DNA from: Candidatus Woesearchaeota archaeon | Lineage (GTDB): Archaea; Nanobdellota; Nanobdellia; SCGC-AAA011-G17; UBA489 | NCBI GenBank assembly: GCA_016177265.1 | Contig: JACOVP010000037.1 | Coordinates: 1-23,627 of the forward strand | Direction: 5' to 3' | Length of the DNA: 23,627 nt | In this document: positions 7,520-14,572 of the stretch, in pieces | Numbering within the stretch: the stretch's first letter is position 1 | Layout of the letters: each line of letters starts with the position of its first letter | Notes under the pieces: generated by a model | Database searches by the model: none | What the model saw: only the letters and a program-made list of their open reading frames with translations | Told to the model about the DNA's origin: nothing | Made by a program: the position numbers and the translations under genes

Positions 7520-7578
7520 TTCCAAGGCTAGCAAAGGACATGTTGAGAAACAATGATCAAGGATATGGGGGAAATAAA

Positions 7579-8781
7579 ATGAAAATAAACATGATGGCAA
7601 CCATAGGAATGATGTTGGTACTGCTGGTAACCCTTGGTGCTAGTGCAGTATGGGCGCAGCAGACAACAGAACAAGAAAATGATGGTGAAACACAGATTAG
7701 CGCAAGTGATCTTGAAAAAGACATGGTAGACCTTGGTGAAAAAGTCTACAACTCCGCATTTCGCGAGTTTACCTTGAACTATACTGACACCGTTATTGAT
7801 GTCCTAAGTCAGATTCTGGCAAAGAAAGGCGTAGACAACAAGGATCCAGCATCTTTGCAGAGATTCATAGACTACAATCAGATTAATAAAGATGCATTCT
7901 TCAGGGATGTAGAAACTGTCAGGAATCATATTGCATCAGCACAAGTGGATTTGTACAACGGTTGGTTCGCTTTGTTAGACAACAAAATCCCAGAAGCGCA
8001 AGCCTTGTATGATAAGGCAAAGGCATCGTACGATGTATTCTTGCCTGCTGCAAAGAAGGTCAATGACGAGATTGATCGATGGCAGAAAGTGCCAGCACCT
8101 TCAAGATCTGACTTAAAAGACGATATCCTGAAGTTAGGCGAGAAAGCGTACAACCACGCCTTAGTCATCTTCACGACGAATTATACAGATACAGTGATTG
8201 ATGTCATCCGCAAGGATCTAATAAAGAACAATGTCAGTTCTGATCCACAATCTTTAGAGAATTTTATTAAATGTAACAGCATCAACAAAGATGCCTTCTT
8301 TAGGGATGTAGACAAAGCACGAGATTTCTTAGCAGAAACACAAGTTGATATCTTCTACGCATGGACTGCTTACCTAGATAACAACATGATTGAAGCGCAA
8401 GCGCAGTATGACAGGGCACTAGCAGCCTATAACCAGTTTATACCTGTGGCAGCAGCTGTGAATGCAGAGCGAGACCGATGGCGCCCATGCCCAAGTCCAA
8501 GTGGTGCACCTTCGGGTAATGGTCAATCCACTGTAAAGAAGCAGGACACTAAGGTACAGAAAACTATCGTGAAGAACAGAGATAAAGAGGAGATGAAAGA
8601 CCAAAAGACCGTGCAAAAGGCCATAGACAAGACTGAGAAAGAAGATTCCAAAATAGCTCAGCAACAAAAGCCTGCTAAGATTACGGGCGCAGTTGTGAAA
8701 AATACTAGTACAGAAACAAAAGAACCTGCGCCAATAGGTTTTATTGCTAGAATAGTCGCTTTCTTGAAGAGCCTATTCTAA
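7579..8781 (+). CDS. Secreted protein with two tandem helical repeats and an Arg-Ile C-terminal tail
   Basis: A 400-residue exported protein of unknown function. A Sec signal peptide is clear: MKIN, a hydrophobic core, then ASAVWA before QQ. Residues about 44-168 and 178-301 are two copies of a mostly helical domain sharing NYTDTVIDV, INKDAFFRDV, a Q-V-D-[LI] segment, a Y-D-[KR]-A segment and a final DRW. A Lys/Gln-rich charged linker (about 315-365) leads to KITGAVVKN and the terminal IGFIARIVAFLKSLF. The start at 7579 is preferred over 7540 because of the signal peptide and the upstream GGGGG. The tail resembles those of the exported proteins at 13443 and 14573. The domain matches no family I recognise. 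It is monocistronic, with a T-rich terminator directly after the stop. Confidence 0.8.
   Translation: MKINMMATIGMMLVLLVTLGASAVWAQQTTEQENDGETQISASDLEKDMVDLGEKVYNSAFREFTLNYTDTVIDVLSQILAKKGVDNKDPASLQRFIDYNQINKDAFFRDVETVRNHIASAQVDLYNGWFALLDNKIPEAQALYDKAKASYDVFLPAAKKVNDEIDRWQKVPAPSRSDLKDDILKLGEKAYNHALVIFTTNYTDTVIDVIRKDLIKNNVSSDPQSLENFIKCNSINKDAFFRDVDKARDFLAETQVDIFYAWTAYLDNNMIEAQAQYDRALAAYNQFIPVAAAVNAERDRWRPCPSPSGAPSGNGQSTVKKQDTKVQKTIVKNRDKEEMKDQKTVQKAIDKTEKEDSKIAQQQKPAKITGAVVKNTSTETKEPAPIGFIARIVAFLKSLF
7708..8481 (+). repeat. Internal tandem duplication of a 125-residue domain
   Basis: Bases 7708-8082 and 8110-8481 encode the two repeats. Shared blocks include LGEK-[VA]-YN, NYTDTVIDV, NKDAFFRDV and a terminal DRW. 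DNA-level identity is lower than protein-level identity, so the duplication is old. Confidence 0.85.
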
Positions 8782-8795
8782 TTTTTTCTTTTTTT
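8782..8795 (+). terminator. T-run terminator after the repeat-containing secreted protein gene
   Basis: ATTTTTTCTTTTTTT follows the stop codon immediately; T-runs without a hairpin are the usual archaeal termination signal. Confidence 0.6.
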
Positions 8796-8825
8796 AGTGC
8801 CTAAGATATAAAGAAGATTGTAAGA

Positions 8826-8850
8826 GAAATAAAAAAATAAAAAAGAAGAT
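8826..8850 (-). terminator. T-rich terminator after the TRAM protein gene
   Basis: The plus strand is almost entirely A here, so minus-strand transcripts leaving the TRAM gene meet long U-runs (CTTTTTTATTTTTTTATTTC) directly past the stop. Confidence 0.55.
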
Positions 8851-8854
8851 CTAC

Positions 8855-9172
8855 TTAAAAGTCTTCAGAATCTCGAGGCTCCTCAGCTGCTTCCGTTTCA
8901 GTATATCCTTCTTCATCAGAAGTATCAGCAGCTTTTTTTGATGTAGCATCGCCGCTCACAACTTCAGCAAAACCAACGCTGCGTAAGACTCGTGTGACTT
9001 TGACGCTCACTTTATCGCCTTGCTTAACGCCAGGGACAAAAAGAACAAATCCACTGATCTTCGCAAGACCATCCCCTTTTTCACCGACAGCCTCTATAGT
9101 AACTTCTACTACGTCACCAACTTTGATCGGTGCTGTAGATTGTCGTCTAAATCCTCTATCGTATCTATCCAT
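8855..9172 (-). CDS. Small TRAM-domain protein
   Basis: A 105-residue protein with one TRAM domain (about residues 16-72): VGDVVEVTIEAVGEKGDGLA, FVLFVPGVKQGDKV and VTRVLRSVGFAEVV match the OB-like RNA-binding fold found in archaeal stand-alone TRAM proteins. Such proteins have been described as RNA chaperones or cold-responsive proteins in methanogens; the role here is inferred from that. The short N-terminus is basic (RYDRGFRRQS) and the C-terminal 30 residues are acidic and probably disordered. The ATG at 9170-9172 is chosen because TAAGGAGAG lies 8-16 bases upstream and the N-terminus fits the family; the longer open frame to 9439 would run into the IleRS gene. It is divergent from ileS. 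Confidence 0.9.
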   Translation of the reverse strand: MDRYDRGFRRQSTAPIKVGDVVEVTIEAVGEKGDGLAKISGFVLFVPGVKQGDKVSVKVTRVLRSVGFAEVVSGDATSKKAADTSDEEGYTETEAAEEPRDSEDF

Positions 9173-9222
9173 GTTATGTACTCTCCTTATCAGTTCTTGG
9201 TATGACACGTATCTCAGAAATA

Positions 9223-9234
9223 GTATGTATATTT
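9223..9234 (-). promoter_or_regulatory. TATA-like box for the TRAM gene
   Basis: On the minus strand AAATATACATAC lies about 55 bases from the ATG. This leaves a leader of about 30 bases containing the SD at 9181-9189. Confidence 0.5.
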
Positions 9235-9257
9235 CCTTGAAGGTGTTGATAAATCCA

Positions 9258-9278
9258 CTATAAAAAGGGTATAAAAGC
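9258..9278 (+). promoter_or_regulatory. Tandem TATA-like elements upstream of ileS
   Basis: CTATAAAAAGG and GTATAAAAGC lie side by side; a third TATA-like element (CATATAAACG) lies near 9300. Which one drives ileS affects whether 9282 or 9348 is the true start. Confidence 0.5.
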
Positions 9279-9281
9279 TTT

Positions 9282-12200
9282 ATGGAAAGGCATAAAAACC
9301 ATATAAACGAACCACAGCCCAGAAATAACCCTATTGAGTTGGAAACTATGGGACATAGAGAACGTGAGGAAATTATAGCTCTCTTTTGGGAAAAAAACAG
9401 GATCTTTGAGAAATCTGTAGAGCAACGTCCAAAAAACAAGCAGTATGTCTTCTACGATGGTCCTCCCTTTGCTACTGGCCTACCCCATTATGGGCATATT
9501 CTTGGCTTAACAAGCAAAGATGTCTTTCCTCGCTTTTGGACGATGAAGGGATTTCGTGTTGAAAGGCGTTGGGGATGGGACTGTCATGGTCTTCCTATAG
9601 AAAATATCGCTGAAAAAGAGTTAGGCATCAAGGAAAAGAAGCAGATCGAAGAAATGGGCGTTGCTAAGTTCAACGAGTTTTGTCGCTCTAAGGTATTATG
9701 GTTTGCAAAGGAATGGAAAAAAACTATTCGAAGAATGGGGAAATGGATTGAGTATGATAATGCTTACAAAACCATGGATAATGAATACATGGAGACTGTT
9801 TGGTACATCTTCAAAAAATTGTATGAGGATGGTTTTATCTATGAAGGAAAAAAAGTCTTGCTTTATTGCCCACGATGTGAAACTCCTTTAGCAGCTTCAG
9901 AAATAGCTCTGGATAATAGTTACAGAAATGTTACAGAAAAAACAGCCACAGTCAAGTTCAAACTGAAAGGAGAAAAAGATACCTATGCACTTGCCTGGAC
10001 AACGACGGCATGGACGCTTTTGGGAAATGTTGCTCTAGCCATCAATCCCTTACTAACATACGTTAAGATTCTCCAAAAGAATGAGTATTACATTCTTGCC
10101 AGAGATCGGTTGAATGAAATCAAAGGAAACTACAAGATAGTTGAGGAGTATAAAGGAAGTCAATTGGTGAAGAAAGAGTACGAACCTCTTTATCATATCC
10201 CTTCAGAGAAAAAAGGTCACTACATCGTTGATGGCGGCAATGAAGTTGCTGCAACAGAAGGAACCGGTATTGTCCACATGGCGCTTTACGGCGAGTTTGA
10301 TTATCGCATGGTTCGAAAATATGACCTCCCCACAATACAGCACATTAACCAGCAAGGAAAAATCCATCTCGGTCCTAAAGAATGGTTTGGCCTCTGGTTC
10401 AAGAAGGCAGATGAGAAAGTCCTAGAAGATTTGGAAAAGAGAAAGCTCCTCTACCAGACAGAAGACTACACTCACTCTTATCCCTTCTGCTATCGCTGTG
10501 ACACTCCCCTGTTTTACAATGCTGTAGATTCATGGTTCGTTGATATTCAGAAAATTAAGCCAAAACTCTTGCAGAGAAACGAGCAGATCAACTGGTACCC
10601 ACATCATATCAAAGAAGGTCGTTTTAAGTACATCATCGAGAATGCCCCAGATTGGAGTATTTCAAGGAATCGATTCTGGGCAACGGCTATTCCTGTGTGG
10701 AAATGTAAGAAGAACAATCATACTACAATTATTGGAGGTATCAAAGAACTCAAAGAAAAAGCAATCGAAAAAATAAGCAAAGATATTGATTTACATAAGC
10801 ACGTCATGGACAATATCCATCTGAAATGTGATATATGTAAAGAATCTATGACGAGAATTCCAGAAGTCATGGACTGCTGGTTTGAGTCTGGCAGCATGCC
10901 TTACGCAGCAAAGCACTATCCCTTCGAGAATAAAGAACGGTTTAAAACAAATTTTCCAGCAGATTTCGTCTCAGAGTACATTGCGCAAGTGAGAGCCTGG
11001 TTCTACTACATGCATGTCCTCTCCGTCATTCTCTTTGACAAGGCGCCGTTCAAGAATGTCGTCGTCAGCGGCACTATTCTAACTAATGAAGGAACGAAAA
11101 TGTCCAAATCCAAGGGAAATTTCTCGCCACCAGAAGTTGTCTTTGACAGATATGGTGCAGACGCACTCCGTTTCTACCTCATGCTCTCTCCTTTGATGCG
11201 TGCAGAAGATCTCAACTTCAATGAAGAAGCAATAAAAGATGTCTACAGGAAAGTTATTATGCTCCTGGAAAATATCAAGCAATTCTACGAGCTGTATAGA
11301 AAGAACAATGCAAAACTTAATGATACTTCCTCAGACCATATTCTAGACAGGTGGATTATCAGCAGACTACAGGAACTTCTAAAGACAGGAACTGCAACTA
11401 TGGAAGACTATGACACCAATAAGACTTGCAGCGAGATAATGGTATTCATCGATGAGCTCTCCACATGGTACATTCGAAGAAGCAGAGACCGTTTCAAGTT
11501 TGAGAACAAGAAAGAAAAAGAGAAGGCAACAAGAACCTTAGCCTACGTCCTTCATGCTCTCGCAAAGATGCTGGCTCCTATTACCCCCTTCATTGCAGAA
11601 GACATCCAGCAGATGTTCAGAAAAACGAACAAAAAGATAGAAGAGTCTGTTCATCTAGAGTTATGGCCAGAGTATAATCCAGCGCTTTTCAATAAATCTC
11701 TTAATGAGAAGATGCAGCAAGTGCGAAATATCGTCAGCAGAGCTCTAGAAGAGAGGGAAAAAGCAAAAATCCCCCTCCGCCAGATTCTGAATAGAGTAGA
11801 GATAACCGGAGTTTCTCTAGAAAAAGAATTGGCACAGTTGATTGTAGATGAAGTCAATGTCAAGCATCTCGAGATGAAAAAAGGAACTACTTTTTCCGTT
11901 GCCCTAGACACCAAAATAACACCAGAACTAATCCGGGAAGGAACAGCCAGAGAAATCATTAGACTAATAAACAGCTATAGGAAACAGCAAAACTTAACGA
12001 TCAATGAAAAAATTATACTTGCTATAGCCATTGACGAAGATCTTAACTCATTCAAAGAAGAAATCCAGCAAAAGGTAGGAGCAAAAATCTTATATCTCAA
12101 GAAACCAGGAGAAAAATTGGAAGGATATTCCTTTTCTGCCAAAGAAAAAATTAAAGAGAAAACTGTGGAGATAGCTTTCAGGCTGGCAAAAGATGCTTAA
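9282..12200 (+). CDS. ileS: Isoleucyl-tRNA synthetase, eukaryote-like type
   Basis: This class Ia synthetase charges tRNA-Ile. Its 972 residues show the HIGH signature as HYGH (about 69-72) in YDGPPFATGLPHYGHILG, the WGWDCHGLP segment, a CPRC zinc motif, and KMSKS at 606-610. The tryptophan/zinc region DCWFESGSMPYA is typical of archaeal/eukaryotic IleRS. The CP1 editing domain is present, but two core motifs deviate. WTTTAWTLLGN (239-249) has Ala and Leu where family members usually have Pro. GTGIVHMALYGEFDY (327-341) is one residue shorter than the usual GTG-x-VH-x-AP...DY. The C-terminus is shorter than in many archaeal homologues (about 1,040). The start at 9282 is tentative: TATA spacing is tight and ATG 9348 is an alternative. 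The stop overlaps the next gene by eight bases. Confidence 0.95.
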   Translation: MERHKNHINEPQPRNNPIELETMGHREREEIIALFWEKNRIFEKSVEQRPKNKQYVFYDGPPFATGLPHYGHILGLTSKDVFPRFWTMKGFRVERRWGWDCHGLPIENIAEKELGIKEKKQIEEMGVAKFNEFCRSKVLWFAKEWKKTIRRMGKWIEYDNAYKTMDNEYMETVWYIFKKLYEDGFIYEGKKVLLYCPRCETPLAASEIALDNSYRNVTEKTATVKFKLKGEKDTYALAWTTTAWTLLGNVALAINPLLTYVKILQKNEYYILARDRLNEIKGNYKIVEEYKGSQLVKKEYEPLYHIPSEKKGHYIVDGGNEVAATEGTGIVHMALYGEFDYRMVRKYDLPTIQHINQQGKIHLGPKEWFGLWFKKADEKVLEDLEKRKLLYQTEDYTHSYPFCYRCDTPLFYNAVDSWFVDIQKIKPKLLQRNEQINWYPHHIKEGRFKYIIENAPDWSISRNRFWATAIPVWKCKKNNHTTIIGGIKELKEKAIEKISKDIDLHKHVMDNIHLKCDICKESMTRIPEVMDCWFESGSMPYAAKHYPFENKERFKTNFPADFVSEYIAQVRAWFYYMHVLSVILFDKAPFKNVVVSGTILTNEGTKMSKSKGNFSPPEVVFDRYGADALRFYLMLSPLMRAEDLNFNEEAIKDVYRKVIMLLENIKQFYELYRKNNAKLNDTSSDHILDRWIISRLQELLKTGTATMEDYDTNKTCSEIMVFIDELSTWYIRRSRDRFKFENKKEKEKATRTLAYVLHALAKMLAPITPFIAEDIQQMFRKTNKKIEESVHLELWPEYNPALFNKSLNEKMQQVRNIVSRALEEREKAKIPLRQILNRVEITGVSLEKELAQLIVDEVNVKHLEMKKGTTFSVALDTKITPELIREGTAREIIRLINSYRKQQNLTINEKIILAIAIDEDLNSFKEEIQQKVGAKILYLKKPGEKLEGYSFSAKEKIKEKTVEIAFRLAKDA

Positions 12201-13218
12201 AAGAACATATATTGTTTTATGTACTCTGCTTCTTGTATTGCCAAGTGTAATAGAAGCGCAAGAAGAGCACAAACTGCAATTGATCCTAAAGCAAGCAGAA
12301 AACAGTAAAGAAGTAGATAATGTTCTGGCAAATATCATTATTCTCGACAAAGAAACAAATGACGAACGAATGATATCATCGTATGTGCAGAAGAATCCTG
12401 TAACCATGTCTCTGCAGCAAGGACGCTATGCATTTATCTTTAAGATTGATAGTTTGCAAACACCAGGAAAAGATTACTATGGCGAGATAGAGATTGATTT
12501 AGAGAGGGATACAGCCAGAGAGGTAATAGTGTTTCCAGTAGGCTCTTTCGACGGCGTTGTGTATGATACTCTAGACAATTTAGTGAGCAGAGCAGCATTG
12601 AAAATTGAATGCAATAAAGAATATGGAGAAAAACCGCCAGGAACAACAGATAAAGTAGGATCTTTTGCCATGGCATATGCTCCCATCGGTGAATGTTTGA
12701 TTACAGCAACATCGCATAATGCAGTCGGCTCTCAGCGTATGAAGGTAGAGAAAGGAATGTCTCAGCACATCGAACTCAAGCTCAACAAACCAGTCATCGC
12801 TCCAGCATTTCCATACACTACGACTATTCTCATATTTATTATTCTGGGGGGAGCAGGCACTTTAATTATCCTATTCTTGAGAAGGCAGAAGAAGACCCTA
12901 CACCATACACCGCAAGAAGTAGTACCCAAACAGGAAACACAGGAGAAAGTCCAAAAGCAACCAACCAGTCATCTAGGGAAACGCACACAGGATATCATCA
13001 ATACGCTCAATGAAAGGGAAAAGAAAGTCGTTACTTTATTGCTGGAGCAGCATCATCAGAGCACCCAAGCGAAGGTACGCTACGGAACTGGCATCCCTAA
13101 AACCTCTTTAGTCAGAATTTTTACGAGTTTGCAAAACAAAAAAATTATCTCAGTAGAGACCATCGGAAAACTAAAAAAGATAAAATTAACCGATTGGTTC
13201 TTAGAAAAGGAGGATTGA
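12193..13218 (+). CDS. Membrane-spanning one-component regulator: extracellular Ig-like domain, TM helix, cytoplasmic winged helix
   Basis: A 341-residue protein with an N-terminal signal peptide (residues 1-22, ending VIEAQ), an extracytoplasmic region of about 180 residues, one membrane helix (about 207-229, ILIFIILGGAGTLIILFL) followed by RRQKK, a Gln/Lys linker, and a C-terminal winged-helix domain (about 262-338). That domain reads LNEREKKVVTLLLEQ, STQAKVRYGTGIPKTSLVRI, then a wing KKIISVETIGKLKKIKL, as in MarR/TrmB-like archaeal regulators. Within the outer part, residues about 119-175 resemble a carboxypeptidase-regulatory/Cna-B fold with two cysteines (140, 168) that could form a disulfide. 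It would sense something outside and bind DNA at the membrane. It overlaps the ileS stop by eight bases, so it is translationally coupled. Ligand and target are unknown. Confidence 0.8.
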   Translation: MLKRTYIVLCTLLLVLPSVIEAQEEHKLQLILKQAENSKEVDNVLANIIILDKETNDERMISSYVQKNPVTMSLQQGRYAFIFKIDSLQTPGKDYYGEIEIDLERDTAREVIVFPVGSFDGVVYDTLDNLVSRAALKIECNKEYGEKPPGTTDKVGSFAMAYAPIGECLITATSHNAVGSQRMKVEKGMSQHIELKLNKPVIAPAFPYTTTILIFIILGGAGTLIILFLRRQKKTLHHTPQEVVPKQETQEKVQKQPTSHLGKRTQDIINTLNEREKKVVTLLLEQHHQSTQAKVRYGTGIPKTSLVRIFTSLQNKKIISVETIGKLKKIKLTDWFLEKED

Positions 13219-13357
13219 AGATAAAAGAGAAAATGGACTACATTTTACCCTTTATTTAAAAAAAGGGCTAGAAGAGATTAAGGAGGACTGAAAAAAGACC
13301 TCTCAAGATATAAATAAAAGACCACTCTGCAACAACCCAACTCAACCTAAACCCATG

Positions 13358-13390
13358 GAGAGGGGTATGCACATCGTGCGTACTCCTTCC
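13358..13390 (+). ncRNA. Strong hairpin in the leader/intergenic region, possible structured RNA
   Basis: Bases 13360-13372 pair with 13376-13388 in a continuous 13-pair stem closed by a three-base loop (ATC). A further G-C pair (13358-13390) lies beyond one mismatch. Three of the pairs are G-U, as read on the plus strand; on the minus strand they would be A-C mismatches, so the fold favours a plus-strand RNA. A TATA-like element (AGATATAAATAAAAG) sits about 45 bases upstream near 13305-13319, and the promoter of the next gene follows directly. It may be a small RNA, a terminator or a protein-binding site. Confidence 0.4.
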
Positions 13391-13394
13391 CACA

Positions 13395-13434
13395 AATATA
13401 TAAAAAGGTAAAAGGTTAAGAAGGGTAAAGGAGG
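13395..13434 (+). promoter_or_regulatory. TATA box and strong Shine-Dalgarno for the gene at 13443
   Basis: AATATATAAAAAGG (13395-13408) is a near-consensus TATA box. AAAGGAGG (13427-13434) ends eight bases before the ATG and fixes the start at 13443. Confidence 0.75.
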
Positions 13435-13442
13435 AATATACC

Positions 13443-14561
13443 ATGGAGCACATCAACCCAATGAAAAACAGCATTCGCATGATTTACGGCATGATGATAA
13501 CGCTTACTCTTCTAATTCTCGTAAGCATAGTGATTGATGCAAAAACAACGCCAGAGAAGAGAGATCCAGCGACACAAAGTCCAGCAAACCTCAATCCCCC
13601 ATCAGCTGTTGATGCTGGGAGTAGTAATGAGGAAAGTGCAGTTGGTGGTGGAGGCGTTGGTAAAGGAGGGGTAATCCAAGTTCCTATAGAACGTGAGGAA
13701 GCACCTCAGAAAATAATTGACACTGCAACCGCCTATCTTCAGGCGCTCTTAGGACCAGAGCTCTTAGGACCAGACTATGTAAAAGAATTTATTCAATATA
13801 AAGAAAGTTATCTAGAAAAAGTCTATGTGGATGTGGGCATTATAAATCCGTCTCTTCCAGAAGATCTTCCAGAAGATGGAAGAGAAGCTGATATCCAAGG
13901 GGCTCCAGTCCAAAGAGATGTAGCAAAAAGTGAAGAATGGTGGATAATAGTTTACGATTACAACTTTAAAGCCCAAGGCCAAGTTGATCCTATGGCAAGA
14001 ATTATTGTTGTTTATCTCGATAAGAATGGTAAGATTGTGAGGTATGAAGGTCCAGAAAGGGCATACACATTTAAACTAGGTGTTGATGATGTCAAGAAGA
14101 TTGCTCGTGAAGCAGGCATGGAAACCCCCAATGAAGCCTACATTCGTGCAGGGTGGGTGGGATGGCTTGCCGATGATTCTTTAGTTCTTGGCGATGAAAA
14201 AGAGAGTATCCTGTGGCAAGTAATCTCCAACAATCCAGAGGTTGGAACACCAGAAATTGTGTATATACATCCAGATACAGGCGAAGTCCTGGGCATTTAT
14301 ACCAGACAAGAGATGGAATTTGTGCTCTTTGGAGGCATTATACCGACACCAGAAGCAGATAGTCAACAAAAAACAGCAACCCAGATGAATGAAAAAGTAA
14401 AGGCAGGACTTGCAAAGCTCCGCGCAAGAGTCCCTAAAGTGGATGAGGAAAAGATGAAACGCTTTATTGAAAAAGCTCAAGAACAGAAAGGAGAAAGCCA
14501 GAAAGGTGCCCTAGCCTACTTTTTCAGCAGAATTGCATCTTTCTTTGCAACCATCTTCTAA
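13443..14561 (+). CDS. Exported protein with two PepSY-like segments and an Arg-Ile C-terminal tail
   Basis: This 372-residue protein has an N-terminal signal or anchor helix (about residues 12-32) and a Gly/Ser/Pro linker (38-80, with GGGGVGKGGVI). Two segments resemble PepSY units: about 165-203 (WWIIVYDYNF, then IIVVYLDKNGKIVRYEG) and about 256-287 (ILWQVISNN, then EIVYIHPDTGEVLGIY). PepSY domains occur in secreted peptidase inhibitors and sensor proteins, which hints at protein binding but does not prove it. A charged helical region (about 310-352) precedes LAYFFSRIASFFATIF at the C-terminus. Short in-frame duplications are visible: LLGP repeated at 13746-13775 (14 of 15 bases identical) and LPED repeated at 13854-13877. 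It heads a two-gene operon with 14573. Function is unknown. Confidence 0.75.
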   Translation: MEHINPMKNSIRMIYGMMITLTLLILVSIVIDAKTTPEKRDPATQSPANLNPPSAVDAGSSNEESAVGGGGVGKGGVIQVPIEREEAPQKIIDTATAYLQALLGPELLGPDYVKEFIQYKESYLEKVYVDVGIINPSLPEDLPEDGREADIQGAPVQRDVAKSEEWWIIVYDYNFKAQGQVDPMARIIVVYLDKNGKIVRYEGPERAYTFKLGVDDVKKIAREAGMETPNEAYIRAGWVGWLADDSLVLGDEKESILWQVISNNPEVGTPEIVYIHPDTGEVLGIYTRQEMEFVLFGGIIPTPEADSQQKTATQMNEKVKAGLAKLRARVPKVDEEKMKRFIEKAQEQKGESQKGALAYFFSRIASFFATIF

Positions 14562-14572
14562 GGAGCGCAAAA

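Noticed and set aside
9173..9439. Long upstream extension of the TRAM frame
   Set aside because: It reads antisense into ileS and lies across both promoters; the ATG at 9172 has a strong SD.
13248..13267. AT-rich inverted repeat CCCTTT...AAAGGG
   Set aside because: Short and A/T-dominated; it could be a weak terminator for the regulator gene but is not distinguishable from chance.
13205..13291. Short open frame (DKRENGLHFTLYLKKGLEEIKED) after the regulator gene
   Set aside because: It has no usual start codon and would need a frameshift from the gene ending at 13218; too short to support.
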